DNA of 64,000 nt from Candidatus Methylomirabilis sp. (GCF_028716865.1 NZ_JAQUOY010000001.1:62001-126000); one strand, 5' to 3'. Numbered from the stretch's first letter, positions 44,963-54,659 are shown. Notes: a model not told the origin generated them from the sequence alone. Numbers and translations: made by a program.

Positions 44963-45742
44963 ATGATGTCTACTTTCAAATTGACGATTGAGTACGATGG
45001 GACCGACTATCATGGCTGGCAAGTCCAGCCGGGAATGACGACCATTCAAGGAACGCTGGAGGAAGCGGTCGCGCGGATTGTCGGGCAGCGTATCCATGTC
45101 ATGGGGGCGGGTCGAACCGATGCCGGTGTTCATGCCTTCGGACAAGTTGCCAGTCTTCGAGCGCCGTTCAGTCATCCTCCAGATACCCTCCGGCGAGCCC
45201 TGACCAGCGTTCTACCCTCCGATATCGTTGTAAGTCGAGTAGAGGAGGTCGATGAGGACTTTCACGCCCAGCGATGCGCCAGATGGAAGCGGTACCGGTA
45301 TACCCTCCTAACGCGCCCATACCCCTCCGCTATCGAGCGCCGTTACACCTTATTTGTCCCTCACCCCATAAAGATAGATGCTATGGCTGAGGCCGCGAGG
45401 ACGCTGATCGGGACACATGATTTCAGCGCCTTTCAAGCGGCCCACAGCTCCGCCGAATCCTCGGTCCGAACGGTCTTAGTGGCCGAGTTTCGACAGGAGG
45501 GGGATCATCTGGCCTTTGATATCGTGGCGGACGGGTTTCTCCGCCATATGATTCGAATCATCATGGGGACTTTGCTGGACGTTGGACGGGGAAGATTACG
45601 GCCAGAAGATCTTAAAGTGATACTTGAAGGAAAAGATCGTAGTCATGCATCTAAAACGATTTCCCCGCATGCCCTTTGCATGCTCGAAGTGGGCTACCAG
45701 CCATTTCAGATGCATCCGGAGCAGGAGGTGTGCTTCCTATGA
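44963..45742 (+). CDS. truA: tRNA pseudouridine(38-40) synthase
   Basis: TruA makes pseudouridines in the tRNA anticodon arm. The 259-residue protein has the catalytic Asp in GAGRTDAGVHAFGQVAS, IEYDGTDYHGWQ at the start, and LRHMIRIIMGTLLDVGRG near the end. Two in-frame ATGs (44963, 44966) are possible. Its stop overlaps the next gene's ATG. Confidence 0.95.
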   Translation: MMSTFKLTIEYDGTDYHGWQVQPGMTTIQGTLEEAVARIVGQRIHVMGAGRTDAGVHAFGQVASLRAPFSHPPDTLRRALTSVLPSDIVVSRVEEVDEDFHAQRCARWKRYRYTLLTRPYPSAIERRYTLFVPHPIKIDAMAEAARTLIGTHDFSAFQAAHSSAESSVRTVLVAEFRQEGDHLAFDIVADGFLRHMIRIIMGTLLDVGRGRLRPEDLKVILEGKDRSHASKTISPHALCMLEVGYQPFQMHPEQEVCFL

Positions 45743-47340
45743 GTGAAGCGACTGATCTTTCCCGGAGAAGGCTATTGCAGTGTCTCGGTCTTGGCGCGGT
45801 AGCTGTGGCAGGGGTTCCGGAGTGGTTGTTTGCGGCAGGCGAACAGAGTTCTCAGGATCACCAAGGTCAATCCGAGCCGGATGTCGAGATCGGGATCACC
45901 GCGCAGCCAACCGAGGTTCCGATTCTCTCCGGTCGACCGACGAAGGTCTGGAAATTCTCAGGGGAGCTGATCAAGGGGCCGCCTGGCACCGTGAAGGATA
46001 TTCCGGATAGCTATCTCGGCCCCATACTACGGTTGCGCCAAGGGCAAAAGGTTCGCATCCGTTTCCACAACAAGCTGCCTGAACCCTGCGTAATCCATCA
46101 GCATGGTCTGCATGTACCCGAGAAGGCAGACGGTCACCCAAGGCATCAGATAGGCAGCGGTGAGACCTCTGCCTACGAATTTACAGTCCTCGATCGTGCC
46201 GGCGCCTATTGGTTTCACCCGCACACAAACCACCGGACGGCTGAGCAGGCCTACTATGGTCTGGCGGGCTTGATTCTCGTAACAGATACTGAGGAGCAGT
46301 TGCTGGATCTGCCGCGCGACGAGTATGATATTCCACTGGTCATTCAGGATCGCAGCTTCGATGACCGCAACCAGTTGCGTTATATCGCGCATATGCATGA
46401 TCGATGGAGGGGGTTCTTGGGTGATCGGATACTGGTCAACGGGAAACCTGATTTTGTTCTCCCGCTGGCTACCCGAGTGTATCGCCTTCGATTCCTCAAC
46501 GGGTCTAATTCACGCATCTACAAGTTGGTGTGGAGTGATGGGAGTCCGCTGACCGTAATCGGTACCGATGGAGGACTGTTGGAGAGCCCGGAGATCCGCA
46601 ACTACGTCATGCTGGCACCCGGTGAGCGGGTAGACCTTTGGGCAGACTTCCGCGGCCGAAAGGTCGGTGAGGAAATCACGCTGCGCAGTACCGTCTTCTC
46701 TGGTGTGATGCCCATGATGGGCATGGGTGGTGGCATGATGGGGATGGGGCGCGGCATGAGAGGCGGGATGATGGGCATGATGGGCGCCTCTTTGCCTCAA
46801 GGGACGGAGTACCCTATCCTGACGGCTCGCATGGTACGAGAGGAACCTGATCAGCGTGTCCTCCCGCGCCGTTTATCGCAGATTCAGCGCTACCGGCCGC
46901 AAGACGCTGCCAATGCCCAGAAACCCAGGTCCATTCACCTGTCGATGAGGGGTATGTCGCCACGACTCAACGGCCGCTCGTTTGAACTGACACGGGTTGC
47001 CGAAGACGAGATCATCCCGCTGAATACCTTGCAGCTACTGGAATTCGTGAATCGGGATCACCGCGCCCGCGGGATGATGATGGCCCACCCGATGCACATC
47101 CATGGTCAGCAGTTTCAGGTGCTCAAGCGGGAGATGGCCCCCGGATTCGAACGACAGTACGCTTCGGTCAGTCAAGGATTTTTGGATAACGGCTGGAAGG
47201 ATACGGTGCTGGTGATGCCTGGCGAAAAGGTGACGATCCTCAAGCGCTTTGACCATTTCACGGGTCTGTATCTGTATCACTGCCACAATCTCGAACACGA
47301 GGACCTGGACATGATGCGAAACTTTCTGGTACAGGCCTAG
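45739..47340 (+). CDS. Multicopper oxidase, CueO/SufI-like, Tat-exported
   Basis: From the ATG overlapping the truA stop it is 533 residues. A twin-arginine signal (SRRRLLQCLGLGAVAVAG) leads into three cupredoxin domains. Copper ligands are in HQHGLHV, WFHPHTNH, HPMHIHGQQF and YHCHNLEHEDLDMM, a complete type 1/2/3 set. A methionine-rich insert (about residues 324-348, MPMMGMGGGMMG) resembles the CueO substrate-gating segment. Likely role: periplasmic copper or metal oxidation. Confidence 0.9.
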   Translation: MSEATDLSRRRLLQCLGLGAVAVAGVPEWLFAAGEQSSQDHQGQSEPDVEIGITAQPTEVPILSGRPTKVWKFSGELIKGPPGTVKDIPDSYLGPILRLRQGQKVRIRFHNKLPEPCVIHQHGLHVPEKADGHPRHQIGSGETSAYEFTVLDRAGAYWFHPHTNHRTAEQAYYGLAGLILVTDTEEQLLDLPRDEYDIPLVIQDRSFDDRNQLRYIAHMHDRWRGFLGDRILVNGKPDFVLPLATRVYRLRFLNGSNSRIYKLVWSDGSPLTVIGTDGGLLESPEIRNYVMLAPGERVDLWADFRGRKVGEEITLRSTVFSGVMPMMGMGGGMMGMGRGMRGGMMGMMGASLPQGTEYPILTARMVREEPDQRVLPRRLSQIQRYRPQDAANAQKPRSIHLSMRGMSPRLNGRSFELTRVAEDEIIPLNTLQLLEFVNRDHRARGMMMAHPMHIHGQQFQVLKREMAPGFERQYASVSQGFLDNGWKDTVLVMPGEKVTILKRFDHFTGLYLYHCHNLEHEDLDMMRNFLVQA

Positions 47341-47383
47341 CGCAATCTGGTTTCTGAAATCAATAAGTAAGGAGGCTATTATT

Positions 47384-48451
47384 ATGCTGTTCATGGGAAA
47401 GAGCGGATCAGCGCGTCGGGCTGCAGCGATTGGTGCGGCCTTCCTCTTATGGGTAGTTGTGGGGCAGCGGTCTGCATTCGGCGGCGAACCGGCGGCTAAA
47501 CCGGTGGAACCGGGAATGGCCGCAAGGGTGGATGGCCAGGTAGTGACGCTTGATGAACTTGAGAAGGCTCTGGCCCCGCAGCTCGCCAAGCTGCAAGAGC
47601 AGAAGTTTCAACTTATGGAGTCGAAGCTGGAGGAACTGATCACGGAGCGCCTTCTGGCGATCGAGGCCAAGCGGCGCGGGATTACGGTTGAGGAGCTATT
47701 GAAGGCCGAGGTTACTTCGAAGGCCCCTGAGGTCACTGATACAGAGATCAAGGCATTCATGACACAGAATAAGGCGCGCCTGCAGGGACAGGAAGCTGAG
47801 CTTCGCCCTAAGGTTCGCGAGTACCTGGTGGGTCAGAAACTGCAGGAGGCGCGGCATGCCTATCTGACCGGCCTTCAGCAACGCGCCAAGGTCGAGCGCT
47901 TTCTGGAAGAGCCGGAGCCGGTCCGGATCCCGGTGAGCGCGGAAGGAGCCTTTGCTCAAGGTCCCAAGGATGCGCCGGTCACTATCGTTGAGTTCTCCGA
48001 CTTTCAGTGCCCCTTCTGCAGTAGAGTCGTTGCGACACTGAAAGAGGTGGTGCGGCTTTACCCCAAGCAGGTACGGTTAGCGTTCCGGGACTTCCCGATC
48101 GCCGGCCTTCACCCCAAAGCGGCGAAGGCGGCCGAGGCGGCGCGATGCGCTGGGGAGCAGGGGAAGTTCTGGGAATATCACGACCTCCTCTTTGGGTCTC
48201 AGGCTCAGGCGACGCCCGCAGACTTCAAACGATTTGCCGAGCAGTTGAAGCTCGATGCCAACAACTTCGCGACATGTCTGGATAGTGGAAAGCACGCAGC
48301 AGCGGTCGCTTCTGATGTACAGGAGGGGACGCGCCTCGGCATCACCGGGACCCCGACCTTTTTTATCAACGGGCGGCTTGTCGTGGGTGCCCTGCCATTG
48401 GAGGCTTTCCAGAGGATCATCGATCGCGAGCTTCGTCGTTCTTCGAAATAA
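47384..48451 (+). CDS. SurA-N-like / DsbA-type thioredoxin fusion protein
   Basis: The 355-residue secreted protein has a signal peptide (AAAIGAAFLLWVVVGQRSAFG). Next comes a helical SurA/PpiC N-domain-like segment (VDGQVVTLDELEKAL; ELITERLLAIEAKRRGI) to about residue 165. The C-terminal DsbA/BdbD-like domain has FSDFQCPFCSRV with active-site CPFC and GITGTPTFFINGRLV with the cis-Pro. It probably oxidises or isomerises disulfides in exported proteins. A strong AAGGAGG precedes the start. Confidence 0.87.
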   Translation: MLFMGKSGSARRAAAIGAAFLLWVVVGQRSAFGGEPAAKPVEPGMAARVDGQVVTLDELEKALAPQLAKLQEQKFQLMESKLEELITERLLAIEAKRRGITVEELLKAEVTSKAPEVTDTEIKAFMTQNKARLQGQEAELRPKVREYLVGQKLQEARHAYLTGLQQRAKVERFLEEPEPVRIPVSAEGAFAQGPKDAPVTIVEFSDFQCPFCSRVVATLKEVVRLYPKQVRLAFRDFPIAGLHPKAAKAAEAARCAGEQGKFWEYHDLLFGSQAQATPADFKRFAEQLKLDANNFATCLDSGKHAAAVASDVQEGTRLGITGTPTFFINGRLVVGALPLEAFQRIIDRELRRSSK

Positions 48452-48503
48452 CCGACCCTGAGTCCACACTGGGAATGTAGCACTCGTATTTAGGAGGGAT
48501 GAC

Positions 48504-48953
48504 ATGTCGACCGAAGACAACAAACGTCTGGTGCGTCGCCTCTACGAGGAGACCGATAAGCAGAATTTCGCGGCGCTGGATGAGTTCTTCTCCGTCGATC
48601 TTATCGACCACGATCCGCCGCCAATCCCTGATCTCAAACCCGGCCTTGAAGGGATCAAGCAGGCATTCAAGGTGTTTGCGACTGCGTTTCCCGACGGCAC
48701 CCATGTCATCCATGATCTGATTGCCGAGGGGGACCGGGTGGTGGTCCGAGTAAGCGGAACCGGAACGCATAAAGGCGAGTTCAAGGGTATCCCGCCGACC
48801 GGGAAGCTGGTAGAGATGGCTGGTATTGTCATCTACCGGATCGAGAGGGGGAAGATCGTGGAGCGATGGGCGCAACACAACTTCCTTGGATTCGTCATGC
48901 AGCAGCTTGGGGTGATATCCACGCATAGGCCGGAGTCCTCACCCCCATCCTGA
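48504..48953 (+). CDS. SnoaL-like ester cyclase/NTF2-fold protein
   Basis: The 149-residue protein starts after TAGGAGGG and has a SnoaL-type pattern: LVRRLYEETDKQN, DLIDHDPPP, GLEGIKQAFKVFATAFPDGTH, VVRVSGTGTHKGEFKGIPPTG, and KIVERWAQHNFLGFVMQQLG. These form the alpha-beta barrel with His/Asp pocket residues. Substrate unknown. Confidence 0.82.
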   Translation: MSTEDNKRLVRRLYEETDKQNFAALDEFFSVDLIDHDPPPIPDLKPGLEGIKQAFKVFATAFPDGTHVIHDLIAEGDRVVVRVSGTGTHKGEFKGIPPTGKLVEMAGIVIYRIERGKIVERWAQHNFLGFVMQQLGVISTHRPESSPPS

Positions 48954-48964
48954 CCAACTGAGTT

Positions 48965-48990
48965 GTCGGGTTACGCTGCGCTAACCCGAC
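48965..48990. repeat. REP-like hairpin between convergent genes
   Basis: GTCGGGTTACGC faces GCTAACCCGAC across a 3-base loop, ending against the stop of the minus-strand gene at 48991. It may terminate transcription from both sides. The sequence resembles a very common GTAGGTCGGGTTAGC repeat. Confidence 0.55.
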
Positions 48991-49953
48991 CTACGAAAGA
49001 AGCCGCTCGCGGATTGCCGAGACCACGGCCCCTGTCGGATCTGGTGGAGTATACGTCCAGGGTTGGAACGTATCGCTCAGCGGCTTGGCTGCGCCATACG
49101 CGATGAGTTTGCCGATGATATGGCGATGGTAGATCTCGGTCGCGCAGTCATTTATGTCCACCAGCAGCGGCTTGCCTGTGTAACTGGCTTCGGAACACAT
49201 GGAGACCGAATCTCCGGTGGCGATAAACAGATCGCCATGGGCGAGGAGCGCGGGATACAAATAGGAGTCGGCTTGTTGCCAGTCGAAAAAGCGGCAATTC
49301 AGACTCGCAATCTCGTTCAGTAAGGCGGCCAGAGCTTCATTCGGGGTTCGGCGGCTATTGGTGACCACCAGGCTCCCCTGGAGCGATGTGATGATGCTTG
49401 TGACCCGTCTACCTAAGCACCGAGCATGGTCTTCGTGGAAGCCGAAGCAATAGCGGGTGTTGCCGCCAACCAGCAAGCCCACCAGGGGCCGAGTCAAGCC
49501 GGCGAACACATCTCGGTGTCGGTGGAACGCTTGGTCCAGCAGGCGGTCCGTCATCCTGTGCACCACGCCCACGGTGGTGACGACATTGGCGCCGCTCAAC
49601 TGGGGGGAGGCGACCAAATCGTACTCCTGAAGCCGCAGATCGAGTTCGTCCGGAAGGATGGAAGCCAGGTACACGTTCAGCAGCCGCCCATGGAACATAC
49701 CCTTGAGATCCGCAATAGGACCGATCGTATCCTCACCGGTGCCGCTCAACAGGATCACAGGTCTGGGTTCGCCGTCCCGGCAGGCATGATCGTAGCGGTC
49801 TTCCAACAGCCTGGCGTAAGTCCCGGCGTCGTCGTTGGGCAAAGGAATGATCGCGTGGCCGTAGCCCAACTGCTCGGCCACGCCGAGGCGGGCGTGTAAC
49901 TCGCCGGTGTAGGCGCTGTCCACGATCCAGACCAGCGGCGTATCAACGCCCAT
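48991..49953 (-). CDS. ELM1/GtrOC1 family protein (mitochondrial fission ELM1-like)
   Basis: The 320-residue protein has the glycosyltransferase-B-like pattern of the ELM1 family: SAYTGELHARLGVAEQLGY, PVILLSGTGEDTIGP, ANVVTTVGVVHRM, GLLVGGNTRYC, TNSRRTPNEALAAL, and GDSVSMCSEASYTGKPLLV. Bacterial members are of unknown function; a nucleotide-sugar or envelope role is often assumed. The FAD oxidoreductase gene lies just upstream (2-base gap). Confidence 0.78.
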   Translation of the reverse strand: MGVDTPLVWIVDSAYTGELHARLGVAEQLGYGHAIIPLPNDDAGTYARLLEDRYDHACRDGEPRPVILLSGTGEDTIGPIADLKGMFHGRLLNVYLASILPDELDLRLQEYDLVASPQLSGANVVTTVGVVHRMTDRLLDQAFHRHRDVFAGLTRPLVGLLVGGNTRYCFGFHEDHARCLGRRVTSIITSLQGSLVVTNSRRTPNEALAALLNEIASLNCRFFDWQQADSYLYPALLAHGDLFIATGDSVSMCSEASYTGKPLLVDINDCATEIYHRHIIGKLIAYGAAKPLSDTFQPWTYTPPDPTGAVVSAIRERLLS

Positions 49954-49955
49954 GC

Positions 49956-50951
49956 TTATGCTCCCACGTCTTGGACGATGGCCTGCGCCGCTACCGCGCC
50001 GTCGGCAATGGCGGTGACGACGGAGGGATGATCGGGGCTGGCGACGTCGCCGACGGCGTACACGAACGGCAGCGACGCGCGCTTCCAGGCATCGACCCGC
50101 ACATAGCCGTCGCTATTCCTTTCCAGCCCGGCCAAGGGACCGAGCCCGACGAGGAATTCCGTATTCGGGGCGAAGCCGGTGCGGGCAAAAACCCGGTCAA
50201 CCTCGATGCGTTCAGCCTTGGAATCGTTTCGGGCCAACGCAATGGCAATAGCGTCGGATCCCTGATAAAAGCCGGTGATGAGTGCGCCTCCGTGTTCCTG
50301 GACGCGCCCCTGCTGGATGAGCGCTTCCACCTCTTGACGCACCATGGGCTGCGCCCTGGGCCGCGAGCGGATGATCAAATGGGTGAGGGCGGTTCTGGGG
50401 GCGAGATCCTTGACGGTAAAATGGGCGTTGTCGCCGCCGCCTATCACAGCCACCCGCTTGCCCTCAAGGGCTTCCATTGGTTCGAGATGGTCCAGGGGGA
50501 AAAACGACAAGAGGCCGGATTCATATAGCGGAAGGGCGCCCGGGATTGGATGGAGGATGTCTGAGGAGTTGACCCGCAACCCTGTTGCGATGACGAGTGC
50601 TCGTGCAAGCAGCGATGCCGTGCAGTGATGTTTGCCTTCCCGCACAACCAGGCTAAACCCGGAATCTTCCGTCATTACGGAGTCAAGCCTGGCATCAAGG
50701 CGGACGTCGATGGCTTCATCGAACACGTGCCTGCCGTACAGCTCAGCGAGCGCCGACCCCGTTCGTCCCGGGATGCCCAATATCCAACGGTTGATCCGAT
50801 GAATCCCTAACAATTGCCCGCCCAGCGCCGTGCCTGGCTCGATGAGGACAGGCGAAAAACCCAGATGCTTCAACCACAGCGCGCAGGACATGCCCGCTGC
50901 TCCGCCTCCCAGGATGGCGATATTTCGAGAGGAAGAAAGGACGCTAGGCAT
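49956..50951 (-). CDS. Thioredoxin-reductase-like FAD/NAD(P) oxidoreductase lacking CXXC
   Basis: From the ATG at 50951 (331 residues; ATG 50990 also possible) the protein has FAD-binding ILGGGAAGMSCALWL, NAD(P)-binding VAVIGGGDNAHFTV, and the second FAD motif YAVGDVASPDH. The redox CXXC of thioredoxin reductase is absent between the two nucleotide domains, so it is more like ferredoxin/flavodoxin-NADP reductases of this fold. It is probably in one unit with the ABC-F gene upstream (49-base gap) and the ELM1-like gene downstream. Confidence 0.82.
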   Translation of the reverse strand: MPSVLSSSRNIAILGGGAAGMSCALWLKHLGFSPVLIEPGTALGGQLLGIHRINRWILGIPGRTGSALAELYGRHVFDEAIDVRLDARLDSVMTEDSGFSLVVREGKHHCTASLLARALVIATGLRVNSSDILHPIPGALPLYESGLLSFFPLDHLEPMEALEGKRVAVIGGGDNAHFTVKDLAPRTALTHLIIRSRPRAQPMVRQEVEALIQQGRVQEHGGALITGFYQGSDAIAIALARNDSKAERIEVDRVFARTGFAPNTEFLVGLGPLAGLERNSDGYVRVDAWKRASLPFVYAVGDVASPDHPSVVTAIADGAVAAQAIVQDVGA

Positions 50952-50999
50952 ATGCCGTCCGGGCCGCTGGTCGGCGTGCCATGTCGCCAAAGACGCGCG

Positions 51000-52598
51000 T
51001 CAGACCAGCGACGAAGCGTATTCCTCGTAGCTCCCTTTGAAATCCACAATCTTGCCGTGCTCGAAGTGCCATATCCTCGTACCCACTTCTTCGAGCAGGT
51101 CCTGGTCGTGCGTGACCAGCAGCACGGTGCCCTCGAACTTTTGAAGCGCCACGTTCAGCGCGTTGATAGATTCCAGATCGAGATGGTTGGTGGGCTCGTC
51201 CAGGACGAGCATGTTCGGTTTCAACAGCATGATGCGGCAGAACAGCAACCGGGCGGTTTCGCCTCCCGAAAGTGCTTCGGTCGGCTTGTGGCCTTCTTCG
51301 CCGCTGAACAGCATCTGCCCCAGCAGTCCGTGAATATCCTGCCGTGACGCATCCGGATCGAAGCGGTGCAGCCAGTCCGCCGCAGTGAGCCCCTTCTCGA
51401 TCTCTCCGGTGTGGTCCTGTGGAAAGTAGCCGATCGACACTCCGTGCCCCCACGTCGACTTGCCGCTGTCCACATCGGAAGGGGAGGCCGGCAAGCCTGG
51501 CGCATCGGCCAGCAGCGCCTTTAGCAGGGTAGTTTTGCCGGCCCCGTTGCGGCCGACAAGCACGATCTTCTCACCCCGATGGACGATGGCGCTGAAGCCG
51601 GAAATGACAGGATTATTCGTGAAGCTCTTCGATAGGTTCTCGAACTCCAGCGCAACTTTTCCGGACGGCCGCTTCATCAGAAACTTGATGTACGGACGCT
51701 GAATGTTCGAGCGGGCCAGATCGGTCGTCCGCAGCCGTTCGACTTCCTTGCGTCGCGATGTGGCCTGGCTCGCGCGCGTGCCCGCCCCGAAACGCTGGAT
51801 GAAGTCCTGCAATTGCGCGATCTTCTTTGCCCGTTGCGCGTTCTCGGACTCGATCTTCGACCGTATCTGCGTCTTGGCGACTACCATGTCGTCGTAGCCG
51901 CCGGTGTAGGTGATGATCGTCTGATAGTCGATGTCGGCGATGTGCGTGCAGACGTTATTCAAGAAATGGCGGTCGTGTGAGATAACGATGAGCGTGCCGT
52001 CGTACCGGCCAAGGAGTTCCTCCAGCCAATGAATCGAATCCAGGTCCAGGTGGTTTGTCGGCTCGTCGAGTAGCAGCGCTTCCGGGTGGCCGAACAGGGC
52101 CTGCGCCAGCAGCACACGCACCTTCTGCCCGCCCTGTAATTCCGACATCTTCCAGTCGTGGATGTCGTCGGGAATGTCGAGCCCCTGCAGCAGCAGGGCC
52201 GCGTCGTTTTCCGCCGAGTAACCGTCTTCGTCGCCGACAATGCCCTCGAGCTCACCGAGGCGCATGCCGGCCTCGTGGGTCATCTCCGGCTGTGCGTAGA
52301 GCTCGTCGCGCTCCTGAAGGGCCGCCCACAGGCGTGCGTTGCCCATGATGACGGTATCGATGACGCGGAACCGGTCGAAGGCGTATTGGTCCTGGCTGAG
52401 GACGCCGAGCTTACGCGGCCCGGACACCGTACCCACCTGCGGATCGATCTCGCCGGTAAGCAGTTTCATAAACGTCGACTTGCCGGCCCCGTTGGGGCCC
52501 GTCAGGCCGTAGCGCCGCCCTGCGGAAAACGTCGTCGTGACGTCTTCGAACAGGATTTTCGAGCCGAACCGCATGCACACGCCGTTCACTGAAATCAT
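51000..52598 (-). CDS. ABC-F family ATPase (YbiT-like)
   Basis: The 532-residue soluble protein has two ABC domains: Walker A GPNGAGKST and GRNGAGKTT, ABC signatures ELQGGQK and ALSGGETARL, and Walker B LLLDEPTNHLDLDS and LVLDEPTNHLDLES. The inter-domain linker (QDFIQRFGAGTRASQATSRRKEVERL) is the P-site tRNA interaction motif of ABC-F proteins, which act on stalled or initiating ribosomes. There is no membrane domain. Confidence 0.92.
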   Translation of the reverse strand: MISVNGVCMRFGSKILFEDVTTTFSAGRRYGLTGPNGAGKSTFMKLLTGEIDPQVGTVSGPRKLGVLSQDQYAFDRFRVIDTVIMGNARLWAALQERDELYAQPEMTHEAGMRLGELEGIVGDEDGYSAENDAALLLQGLDIPDDIHDWKMSELQGGQKVRVLLAQALFGHPEALLLDEPTNHLDLDSIHWLEELLGRYDGTLIVISHDRHFLNNVCTHIADIDYQTIITYTGGYDDMVVAKTQIRSKIESENAQRAKKIAQLQDFIQRFGAGTRASQATSRRKEVERLRTTDLARSNIQRPYIKFLMKRPSGKVALEFENLSKSFTNNPVISGFSAIVHRGEKIVLVGRNGAGKTTLLKALLADAPGLPASPSDVDSGKSTWGHGVSIGYFPQDHTGEIEKGLTAADWLHRFDPDASRQDIHGLLGQMLFSGEEGHKPTEALSGGETARLLFCRIMLLKPNMLVLDEPTNHLDLESINALNVALQKFEGTVLLVTHDQDLLEEVGTRIWHFEHGKIVDFKGSYEEYASSLV

Positions 52599-52629
52599 AG
52601 CGGTGTATTATAGCAGGAAGGCAACTACT

Positions 52630-52693
52630 TAGGTAGATAGACTGTAGTCTTTTAGACTGTAGGAACACGCACGGACTTCAGCCTACAGCCTAA
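52630..52693. repeat. TAGGCTGAAGGCTGAA-type inverted-repeat element, copy 3
   Basis: AGGTAGATAGACTGTAGTC and a facing TTCAGCCTACAGCCTAAAC lie between the two ABC-F genes. It shares the AGGTAGATAG and CAGCCTAAAC ends with the copies at 24571 and 30314 but is more diverged inside. Confidence 0.55.
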
Positions 52694-52706
52694 ACACCTG
52701 AGTCCG

Positions 52707-54614
52707 TTACGCGCGTCCGCGTGCGATGCGGGAATCGAGCTCATCCCAGCGGGCGTAGGCGTCGTGAAGCTCGTGTGCCAATGCCTCGAGGCGCGCGAGC
52801 GCTTGTGTGATGGAATCGGCCGACTGCCGGTAAAAGAGGGGGTCGGTGATCGAGGCGGTCAATTGCGCGTGCTCGCGTTCCAGGGCTTCGATCTGCGCCG
52901 GAAGCTGCTCGAGTTCCCTTTGCTCGCGATAGGTCGGTTTCTTTCGGGTCGCCACCGTCACGGGTGGTTCCGCAGAGCGTGCCGTCCTCTCCGGCTGTGC
53001 CTTAGCTGCTATCTCCCGGGTGTCGCGCTGCCGCAGCCAATCCTCGTATCCACCGACATACTCCTGCACGTGTCCGCCGCCTTCGAAGGCGAGCGTACTT
53101 GTAACGACGTGATCGATGAACGCGCGATCGTGGCTGACAAGCAGCAGCGTTCCCGGCCACTCGATGAGATACGATTCGAGCAATTCCAGCGTCTCGATAT
53201 CGAGATCGTTTGTGGGCTCATCGAGGACGAGGACGTTGGCGGGTTGCGTGAACAGGCGTGCCAGCATCAAGCGATTTCGCTCACCGCCCGACAGCGTCTG
53301 TACCCGGGCATACGCACGCTCAGGTGGAAATAGAAAATCGCGGAGGTATCCGTGGACGTGCTGCGTACGGCCGTTTACCGTGACCGTGTCGTTTCCGTCG
53401 CCGACCGTGTCAAACACCGTGCGCTGGGAATCGAGTTGCTCGCGTTGCTGGTCGTAATACGCCACCTGGACGTTGGCGCCGCGCTTCACATCGCCCGTGT
53501 CGGGCGTGAGTTCGCCGATCAACAGTCGAAGCAGGGTCGTCTTGCCCGAACCGTTCGGACCGATCAACCCCACACGATCGCCGCGCATCACGCGTAACGA
53601 CAGATCACGGACGACGGCCTTGTCGCCGAACGATTTCGTGATGCCGGTGGCCTCGAACACAAGCCGACCCGAGCGCTCGCTGATCTCGGCCTGCAGACGC
53701 ACATTACCGACCTGCGCGCGCCGTGCGGCCCGCTCTTGTCGCATGGCCAACAGCGCACGAACCCGGCCTTCATCCCGCGTACGCCGCGCCTTGATGCCCT
53801 GGCGAAGCCACACCTCTTCCTCGGCGAGCCGCTTGTCGAACGTGTTGTTTTGCGCGGCTTCACTCGCAAGCCATTCTTCCTTCCTACAGAGGAAGGTCGC
53901 GTAGTCGCCGGGCCACGACGTCAGTATGCCGCGATCCAGCTCCACGATCCGCGTTGCCAGATTCTGGAGAAACACCCGGTCGTGGGTGACAAACACCACC
54001 GCACCTGCGTACGTCTTGAGAAACTCTTCGAGCCAGATCATCGCGTCGATGTCGAGATGGTTGGTGGGCTCATCGAGCAGGAGGAGTTGTGGTTGGGCCA
54101 CCAGCGCCCGCGCCAGCAGCACACGCCGCCGCCAGCCTCCTGACAAGCTATCGACGATGGCCTCGGCCGGGAGGTCCAGACGCTTGATAACGGTTTCTAC
54201 GCGCTGTTCGAGGCGCCAACCGTCCCGCTCTTCGAGTTCGCGCTGCAGCCTGCCCAGCTTGTCGAGCGAGATATCGGTGCCTCGCTCGGCTACCTCCACC
54301 GCCGCGTGATGGTAGGCGGCCACCAACTCGCCGAGGTTACCGAGTCCTTCCGCAACGACGTCGAACACAGGGCGGTTGGACGACAGGGGAACATCCTGCA
54401 CGAGCCGCGCAACCCCAATCTCAGGCTGTCGCCACACCGAGCCGCTGTCAGGGGTCTGATCTCCACTGAGGATCTGGAGCAATGTGGATTTGCCGGTGCC
54501 GTTCCGGCCGATCACGCATACACGTTCGCCGGCTTCGATCTGCAGGCTTGCGTCGTCGAGCAGCGGGACATGTCCATACGCGATGGAGACGTGATCGAGT
54601 GTAATAAGAGCCAT
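52707..54614 (-). CDS. uup: ABC-F family ATPase Uup
   Basis: The 635-residue protein has two ABC domains (Walker A GRNGTGKST and GPNGSGKTT; signatures DSLSGGWRRR and TLSGGERNRL; Walker B LLLDEPTNHLDID and LVLDEPTNDLDIE). A charged C-terminal coiled coil (about residues 555-630) is the Uup-type DNA/RNA-binding tail. It acts on ribosomes or nucleic acid in the cytosol. A separate ABC-F gene follows after the repeat at 52630. Confidence 0.92.
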   Translation of the reverse strand: MALITLDHVSIAYGHVPLLDDASLQIEAGERVCVIGRNGTGKSTLLQILSGDQTPDSGSVWRQPEIGVARLVQDVPLSSNRPVFDVVAEGLGNLGELVAAYHHAAVEVAERGTDISLDKLGRLQRELEERDGWRLEQRVETVIKRLDLPAEAIVDSLSGGWRRRVLLARALVAQPQLLLLDEPTNHLDIDAMIWLEEFLKTYAGAVVFVTHDRVFLQNLATRIVELDRGILTSWPGDYATFLCRKEEWLASEAAQNNTFDKRLAEEEVWLRQGIKARRTRDEGRVRALLAMRQERAARRAQVGNVRLQAEISERSGRLVFEATGITKSFGDKAVVRDLSLRVMRGDRVGLIGPNGSGKTTLLRLLIGELTPDTGDVKRGANVQVAYYDQQREQLDSQRTVFDTVGDGNDTVTVNGRTQHVHGYLRDFLFPPERAYARVQTLSGGERNRLMLARLFTQPANVLVLDEPTNDLDIETLELLESYLIEWPGTLLLVSHDRAFIDHVVTSTLAFEGGGHVQEYVGGYEDWLRQRDTREIAAKAQPERTARSAEPPVTVATRKKPTYREQRELEQLPAQIEALEREHAQLTASITDPLFYRQSADSITQALARLEALAHELHDAYARWDELDSRIARGRA

Positions 54615-54659
54615 CCGTGAACCTACTATTTCAGATTGAGAGAGTGAATGATTATAGAC

